DNA of 64,000 nucleotides. It comes from Sclerodactyla briareus. Taxonomy: Eukaryota; Echinodermata; Holothuroidea; Dendrochirotida; Sclerodactylidae. The translations under genes were made by a program, and so were the position numbers. Below the pieces are notes generated by a model that was not told the origin of the DNA, did no database searches, and saw only the letters and a list, made by a program, of their open reading frames with translations. The DNA lies in assembly GCA_026419785.1 (NCBI GenBank), contig JAODTK010000411.1, positions 186,001 to 250,000 on the forward strand. Direction: 5' to 3'. This document shows, piece by piece, positions 57,931 through 64,000 of this stretch. Positions within the stretch are counted from its first letter, which is position 1. The number at the start of each line of letters is the position of its first letter.

Positions 57931-58150
57931 TGTCACAGGGTCGAGAGGTCAAATGAAGGTAAAAAGGTCAATGAGGTCAAAGTGAGGTCACCAGATGTCA
58001 CCAGAGGTCACCAGATAGGGTTCATCCCCACCATAAGGCAACCCACATACCTAATTTGAACTTGATACATGGGTTCGTTAGATTTCGTGCTGACGAGGGG
58101 TGTCACACACACAGACGCCCACACACACCACACAAACACACACAGGACGC
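57930..58150 (-). repeat. AGGTCA/CA element, copy 1
   Basis: GAGGTCAAATGAAGGTAAAAAGGTCAATGAGGTCAAAGTGAGGTCACC carries at least five AGGTCA-type half-sites. It is followed by CCTAATTTGAACTTGATACATGG.TTCG and a CA-rich tract (58107-58145). Copy 2 at 59640-59825 has the same order. Confidence 0.7.
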
Positions 58151-58557
58151 ACGGTTTGAGGGAGCTGCCATAGATTCCTGTTGCCTTCGGGCCAAGGAAT
58201 CAAAAAAGGGGTCTCACAACTGGAACCGGCAAAACGGACGTGGTAACTTGTTTGACAAAACACCGTCCCATAATTCATCCATAGACATAGTGACGGTATA
58301 ACGCTCTCCATAAAGAATTGCATAGAGGCGGTTTATCGTCGTTTATCGTCATGCAAACGACGCCGTCACCTCCCGCCAGTTGCTACCCGAACGACAATGT
58401 TTCGTTTACCTCAAATAGCCTCCCATTCACGAAGAGCCAACCGTTAGCAATCAATTAGTTACCAGAGGTCACACGAGCACCGTATCGTATTTGCACGACT
58501 ATGGGGGCCCTCCTGGACAAATAGCCTATACCATATTTGATGGTGACAAATAATCGA

Positions 58558-58665
58558 ATTTATGTCTGCATTAATCCGTAGCCAATCAGGAGACAGGGAT
58601 GTATGTCTACATAAGTTATATTCGGATATATGTCCACAATAATTAGAATATATGCAGACATAAAT
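58558..58665. repeat. 108 bp segment with perfect 14 bp terminal inverted repeats
   Basis: ATTTATGTCTGCAT at 58558-58571 is the exact reverse complement of ATGCAGACATAAAT at 58652-58665. The interior contains related words (TATGTCTACATAA, ATATGTCCACA). No flanking target-site duplication is obvious. Confidence 0.75.
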
Positions 58666-59008
58666 GCGAGTTTATGATTCCTTGCCATATTTGTAACGAT
58701 ATCAAACTTCTGCAGTTCTGTAAACACATTGTCCTTGAATAGCCTCGAAGGCACCCAACTTGTCGCAGAATTTTAACGATGCCAAGCACTGTCACTGTGA
58801 GTGTAATAAAAATGTAATGTTGGGTGCGTGATTGGAATATGACTTGGCCGCCATCGTTGTATACATCTGGGAATGGGCTTCCATTGAAACGCAAAGAAAA
58901 TAAATTGTAAATTGGTATAAATTTCCACATTTGCTAAAAAATAGATGATAAAATAGTGACAACAAAAAAAACTTTAGAATTGTTAACTTCATTCTCATAT
59001 CACTGTAG

Positions 59009-59156
59009 CCCACATCATACGTTGATGACCTTGGATGACATTCCCGTTTTCATGAAAAATGTTACTCTCGATGAGATACAACCAGTCCTACACGCATTAT
59101 GTATTCAAAGTATACCGGCCAATGATATTGCAAAAAAGTATCAAAACCAACTTTGA
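59009..59156 (+). CDS. Candidate terminal coding exon, unknown
   Basis: The acceptor CATATCACTGTAG is followed by 1 nt and 48 codons to TGA. The peptide begins PHHTLMTLDDIPVFMKNVTL, then DEIQPVLHALCIQSIPANDI, then AKKYQNQL. The alternation of acidic, hydrophobic and basic residues suggests three short amphipathic helices, as in a small helical interaction domain. No family can be named. It sits between AGGTCA element copies, so an element-derived origin is possible. Confidence 0.3.
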
Positions 59157-59159
59157 CCC

Positions 59160-59560
59160 TTAGTAACTTGAGAACCGATGCCCGATTAAAGCGGGAGTGT
59201 CACATACCCACAAATTGACAGTTTTAATCCTTTCGCCCTGTGACTTAAAAAGGGACTTCTTTCCAAGATTTGACCTTTGACCCTTTGACTTCATCATCAG
59301 ATATAGTTTGACCCACTGATTCTTGTAAACGCCATGACAAATCACTATGAGCATCATGATTGCACACCAATTTCAAGGGACACTTTTAACTGGTCAAGGT
59401 CAAATTGAGGTCAAATGTCACACAGACGCGGGTCAACGAGTGGATCACATTGGCGCCATCTCCCAACGTCGGCAGACATTTGGTGTCATGTTATGGCCCC
59501 AAAAATTGTTCTTTACCTCTAATTGATTTTTGATGACCTTGGATGAAGTGACGGTTATGT
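59160..59560 (-). repeat. AGGTCA repeat, antisense to the 18900 type
   Basis: TTTGACCTTTGACCCTTTGAC, AACTGGTCAAGGTCAAATTGAGGTCAAATGTCACACAGACGCGGGTCAACGAG and GGCGCCATCTCCCAACGTCGGCAGACATTTGGTGTCATGTTATGG are the reverse complement of the GGAACCAAATGTCTGCCGAGGTTGGGAGATG block at 18983-19040. Confidence 0.75.
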
Positions 59561-59639
59561 TTGAATATGATCCCTTACATCAATTGCAACTAGTTTCAAA
59601 AGGACTTCGCTAATAGGAGTTATTGCCCTTTTAAAATAT

Positions 59640-59825
59640 TTCAGATTTTGGTGACCTTGACAGGCAACAGGAAAAACAGGGATCAATCTACACCACATGA
59701 CGCACCTACAGGCCGAATATGAACTTGATACATGGTTGCGTTCTCCAGATATCGTCCGGACAAAGGTTGACACACACACACACACACACACACGGACACA
59801 CGGAACACACGAAACACACACATAC
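59640..59825 (-). repeat. AGGTCA/CA element, copy 2
   Basis: GGTGACCTTGACAGGCAAC...GCACCTACAGGCCGAATATGAACTTGATACATGGTT is followed by a CA microsatellite (59769-59825). Same structure and orientation as 57930-58150. Confidence 0.7.
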
Positions 59826-59994
59826 ATGCGTGACCGCATAGATTTCTTTGCCGTTGCAAGGGATACAAAATGTAAATATCCTCTTCACAAATACCATACC
59901 CGCATATCAAGGAAAGGAAAAGACTCACGCTGTGAACAGCGCCTAGCTGCGGGGCTTTAATCCCGACACGTCGGCCCTAGCCTACCTGCCTATA

Positions 59995-60060
59995 ATGTCC
60001 GGACGACGGGGCCGTGCTAACCTGTGGAGAGCAGTTTCCTCCCCCAGTGCAAACACCAAG
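59995..60060 (+). CDS. Candidate first coding exon, doubtful
   Basis: An ATG opens 22 codons in phase 0 (MSGRRGRANLWRAVSSPSAN, then TK) up to AAG|GTACTC. The frame also stays open beyond to 60231. Basic, Ser-rich start. No promoter or partner exon was identified. Confidence 0.2.
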
Positions 60061-60231
60061 GTACTCATTACACAGCGAGTGGGCAATGAAACAACCAAAG
60101 GGAGGGAGTCACTGTGCCTTATTCTGAATGTGCTGACATTGGAAAAGGGGCGTCGGCGGGTTTATACTCTCCGTGCATTTACATTGACATTGGCACCGGT
60201 AAAATGTAGACTGTGTTGGCATAATGGCTGA

Positions 60232-62990
60232 CCCTTTTCATTACAAACACCCCTCTGACCTGTTCGAACATACGTATCGGTCAGCGGCGTTGATGCCGCT
60301 GCGTAATGTTTTAAACCCAGGCCGGGTAAAACAAATTGCTCAAGTGGTATTTGACAGTACCCAACATTTTCTAGGGTGTACGCTCTGAACGTCATCATCC
60401 TACCGTTGGCGGCGCACATGACTTTTTTGTAGTTGATAGAACTGACTTGTTTTGGCATTCCCTGATGCCGAGTATACCGTTTCGCGCTATACGGCGGTCT
60501 TCGATTTAATTAAATGTTTAAACGTGTAGTTCCCAATTTCTTCACTGTGTTGTGATATATCCATCACACCGTTGTTCCGTATCTAAACAACCCCCTCACC
60601 TGTGGGACTTGCCAACCGTGAATTGACCGAGTCAGTTGTTCTGGTATTAATTTAACGACCGACTGCACACAGAACATCACTGCTATCTAGAATTGCACCT
60701 GTCTGCTGACTCCTCAAGGGGTACAAAAGGTCGCCATTTTACACTAGAACTAGCCCTCCGTGTGAGAGGCTAGACTATCATTACCATAGCTAATATTTCC
60801 GCTCCGTGACACCCGATCAATGAGTGACCTTAGAAGTTTCGAGTCTCTCCCTTCGAGAGTGTCCTTGTTCTTATTCTCGTACGATGTCCACTGGCCTGGC
60901 GTGTGTATTGCCCCGGGTTATTATTGGCTGCTGTTGAAAAGTTAAGATGGTCAGTAAAAATAGTCGTGCCCCGCCGACGCCGTCACTCGCCAACAAATCT
61001 AATTTGAACAATTCATGTAACGCGATGAATTCGCTAATAATTCGTTCCCCGCCTGGGGTTCCGCGTTCCGCGCGGCGATGAACTGATAAGCTGTTCATTG
61101 GAAAATGAATTCTCAATGCTATTGGTGATTGGTGTCGGCAGGTGAACACAACTCCTCCATTACCTTCTTCGGAAAATGGAATATATTCCATGAACTTATC
61201 AGTGCATGACAGATTTTTCGAACAGCCGTTCCCTCCGAAATGACTTTTGAAAATGGAAATTTAGGAATGAGTATTACTAGGATGAAGCCCCGATCATGCG
61301 TTCTTCCCCCTCCACGTTTTTGACAACGGCGCGGCTTAGCATCTGAACCGTTTCAAAACAATAGTTAAACAATAGATAAAACAATACTATCAGAAAAGTG
61401 TTTCATGTTGTTTGTAACACAGTTCATGGAAAAGGAGCCTGCTCTGTCAGTCTATTTACGCGGTCCCCGTTTCTCAGGCACACAGGTTGCAGGGGAATCG
61501 CTGGACACGACACCTGGGTACTTCATACCCATCATGCCCATGGCGAGGTATCAGTTCGCGGGGACTCCTGGCTCCCATATACGTTCAGTGTTCGCTCGGC
61601 GTCCCAGCGTGCTCTTCCCCTCCCCCAATCGTGAGGGACAATACCAAATTAGAATCCTCCCAGTTTTGCAAAGAGTATGACGCATAGTCAGCGTTTGTGT
61701 ATCAGTGGGTGTGGACGTATGTTGCATACTCGTACGGTGCGCCTTGCCTTATAGTCTTCCACACTCGGTTTAAAATCTAACATTTATGAGTTTTGAATCT
61801 TGTTATAAATGGAAGTAACAGGGTACAAATAGTTCCAAGCGCAAAAACTCTAAACGTAAATTTACCTGTTTGTGATTACGAAATGTATCGTCAACTAACA
61901 TGTTTGGCACTTGTCCCATATATAGCAACGCTAAATATTTCAGATATGCGAATTTTATCAGCAAAAATCCGCCACTTTATTGTAGTTATCAATACTTTTC
62001 TAATACCACGTGTGAAATAACTTCTAAGAAAGCAAATACTGCGGAGTGCGAATAATTACCAATTATACATTTTTCACCACAATCGCGCTCATTTCCTGCT
62101 CTGTGTAGTCCAGTTATAGGCCTATTTCAACTTGGAGAATCGCTGGAAGGTAATTTCCAATATGTGTAGTGGATACTTTTGTTCGTATCCGTTCTCATAT
62201 TTGGATACAGTTCAGTATAGAGTGGCAGATGGCGGATCAATCAAGGACCATGCTAATATAGTGTTTGACGGGAAGTGACTAGTCCATAAACAACGTCTTT
62301 CCTCGTTGTTCCAGGCATAACGTAAGCCCTGCGATAGCTCTCTACCATCTATTGTCACTAGGTACAGTGATTTCGACAGCACCCGTGAGTCTGCAGGATT
62401 GGCTGATTGGCGTGATACTACTAGAGTGACGCGTCGTTCAAGTTATATATTGCCCAACAGTTCGAGTATCGCCTCCTGATGGCCTGGGGACATCATGGAC
62501 GGGGTGACTCAGACGCGCTGCTGGGGAACTTGAAATACCCCCCACTGTCTCTGTTAGATGACTCTAGAGACTAATAGGCTCTGTCGAAATTAATTAGACA
62601 GAATACCCATCACTAGTGGATCCAACTTGTTTCGGATTTCCTCTTATTTGCGGAGAAATCAGTCGCCTCTGGCTATTTTTCAAGCTGTAACCCGATTGCA
62701 CGATTATCCCAGACAGTCTGACAGTCTCGCAAAGCCATTTTTTGAGCTCAACCAGATATCAGGTTATTTTCCCCCTCCTTTCTAGACCTGTCAAACTTAG
62801 TTATGGTCATGGTGAATGGTCATCAACGGGCACTGGTCGATGGGTGCTCTCTAAATAATGTTGGGTACAAATAAACCCTGGGCAATTTGTTTTTACCCAC
62901 CCTGGGTAAACATTTACTCAAAATTGGTAAAATATTACCCAGACTGGTTATAGAGAAAGAAAATCCTCAGGTGGTATTTGTACCCATTTG
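60232..62990. other. Unique DNA with unassigned open frames
   Basis: Frame 61405-61680 (plus) contains EPALSVYLRGPRFSG and TTPGYFIPIMPMARYQFAGT, with fair protein-like composition but no known domain. Frame 60871-61191 (minus) is open for 106 codons with no domain. Neither has clear splice or promoter support. Confidence 0.35.
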
Positions 62991-62999
62991 TTTTCTTAG

Positions 63000-63166
63000 A
63001 GTGTGGTCATGTGGACGACGACAAACCGGAGCTGATACTCAGGAATGACGTTTTAGCTGGAAGCCTGGAGTTAGAAGAGTATACCCCGCTTGTCGCACGC
63101 ACCTGGCAAATAATGGTCGATGACCTCTACATGACATCACGACGAAAGCGCATTAATACAATTACG
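63000..63166 (+). CDS. Candidate coding exon, acidic unknown protein
   Basis: A pyrimidine-rich acceptor (CCCATTTGTTTTCTTAG) is followed by 2 nt and 55 codons to a possible donor ACG|GTATAT. If not spliced there, the frame ends at TGA 63185-63187. The peptide includes CGHVDDDKPELILRNDVLAG, then SLELEEYTPLVARTWQIMVD, then DLYMTSRRKR. It has strongly protein-like composition with an acidic first half and a basic end. I cannot name a family. It is not a recognisable Rh exon. Confidence 0.38.
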
Positions 63167-63454
63167 GTATATCGAAACTGCTATTGAAACACCGAAGAGA
63201 CGACATACCGGTACCGATTTTGAATAACACGAGGATGTGTTGGCCTCTCCATCAAACACACAGCATACCGCGCAATGCTCGTAACGAGGAGTGAAGGCTG
63301 GTGACCGTGCGTAGGCTCTGCCTGTGCTGCATCATCACTATGGAACAAACTTCCAACCGACATTGGACACTCCCATAATGTCGCGTCGTTCATTTCGTAC
63401 GGCTTATTCCGTGTAAAGCGCTGCCGACATTTACAAAAATGATAGCGGCTGATT

Positions 63455-63550
63455 AGTTATTATTATTATTATTATTATATTATTATTATTATTATTATTA
63501 TTATATTATTATTATTATTATTATTAATTATTTTATTATTATTATTATAA
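63455..63550 (+). repeat. TTA trinucleotide microsatellite
   Basis: TTATTATTATT for about 95 bases with a few phase slips. Confidence 0.95.
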
Positions 63551-63571
63551 TTATGACCCTTGATGACTCAC

Positions 63572-63672
63572 CTGTCTTGGGTTCAGAGACGTGCATGATG
63601 CTTCAGGTGAACGTTCGGTAATAACACATAAACGCACAGTGACACAACTTGCGCAGTAAATCCTCCTAACCT
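63572..63672 (-). CDS. Possible downstream exon of the 63846-63965 gene
   Basis: On the minus strand a very long pyrimidine tract (plus 63680-63760) precedes TGGAG|AG. The segment then reads 2 nt and 33 codons, open, to a strong donor CAG|GTGAGT. The 5' phase fits the 3' phase of the upstream candidate exon across a 173 nt intron. The peptide (start VRRIYCASCVTVRLCVITER) is less convincing than its partner, so this is tentative. Confidence 0.22.
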
Positions 63673-63845
63673 CTCCAGGGAAGACCGGAGGGTGGCGGTG
63701 GGGGATGAGGTGCGGGTAGGAGGAGGGGCGGGGTGGGTAGGAGGAGGGGAAGGACTATCCCCCAACTCGCGAAATGCTAGTGAGTCTTGCATCGTCGTCC
63801 CGATGGAACACTCACTAGCAGCGGATGAAAGTGACCTCTATTTAC

Positions 63846-63965
63846 CTGTAGTGCTTTGTATTTTTAGGTCATCATGTGGCAGTTTTTTCCTGTCTGCAAT
63901 TCGTTCACTACCACCAAACACGTTCTTCCACATAGGCCCAAACAAGGTGAAGATGGCACTAAGTG
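63846..63965 (-). CDS. Candidate internal coding exon, unknown protein
   Basis: On the minus strand, 120 nt lie between a pyrimidine-rich acceptor (CTATTCTATTCACTCAG) and a consensus donor ACAG|GTAAAT. It reads 2 nt, 39 codons and 1 nt with no stop, so both introns are in phase 1, the usual arrangement for an exon that can be skipped or shuffled. The peptide begins LSAIFTLFGPMWKNVFGGSE and continues RIADRKKLPHDDLKIQSTT: a hydrophobic, Trp-containing start followed by a highly charged segment. The family is not recognised. It lies about 700 bases from a plus-strand exon candidate. Confidence 0.45.
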
Positions 63966-64000
63966 CTGAGTGAATAGAATAGGTCTACTTTAAAAGATAC

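Noticed and set aside
63692..63973. 93-codon plus-strand frame
   Set aside because: Its first third is Gly-rich low complexity, and its remainder is the complement of the better-supported minus-strand exon at 63846-63965.

Overview
This is a gene-poor, repeat-rich window of an animal nuclear genome. It shows short coding-like segments bounded by GT/AG splice signals, many microsatellites, tRNA-derived SINEs, a decayed non-LTR retrotransposon fragment and several satellite-type arrays. There are no operons, no dense ORFs and no ribosome-binding sites. The repeat styles and a Rhesus-family ammonium channel first exon suggest a marine invertebrate, perhaps an echinoderm, but the species cannot be fixed from the sequence. 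Almost all long ORFs are products of repeats (for example the CVCVC and HTHTH translations of GT/AC tracts) and are not annotated as genes.

Layout. 1-715: a copy of an interspersed repeat that recurs at 41255-41990. 3189-3586: two exon-like segments on opposite strands. 5200-11960: one large repeat complex, consisting of a GT-rich head, about six degenerate 630-750 bp tandem units rich in AGGTCA, and a tail that recurs at 34060-35575. 11960-16140: mostly unique, with an exon-like segment at 13705-13881. 17104-29517: a 6.2 kb block present twice in tandem. Its 3.85 kb core is identical apart from two 1-base homopolymer indels, while the flanks of that core differ heavily by small indels. This looks like uncorrected long-read gap filling around a repeated contig. 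29518-37100: SINE, pyrimidine-rich DNA, GT repeats and long G tracts. 37441-37536: a clean exon-like segment on the minus strand. 40715-47920: dispersed repeats, an antisense LINE reverse-transcriptase relic beside a TAA microsatellite, a SINE and a 190 bp tandem array. 48400-51300: mostly unique and ending in the best gene call, a TATA promoter and first coding exon of an Rh-type ammonium transporter (51145-51294). Its later exons are not seen, so intron 1 would run past the window end. 52300-55500: a 72 bp palindrome, a 180 bp direct repeat, a tRNA-Ala-like SINE and a 60 bp minisatellite. 57900-59830: more AGGTCA and CA elements. 59900-64000: unique DNA with exon-like segments on both strands.

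No genes can be linked into a pathway. The Rh exon is the only protein family recognised with fair confidence, apart from the reverse-transcriptase fragment. The other exon calls rest on open frame, splice signals, phase and amino-acid composition only. No database search was possible.
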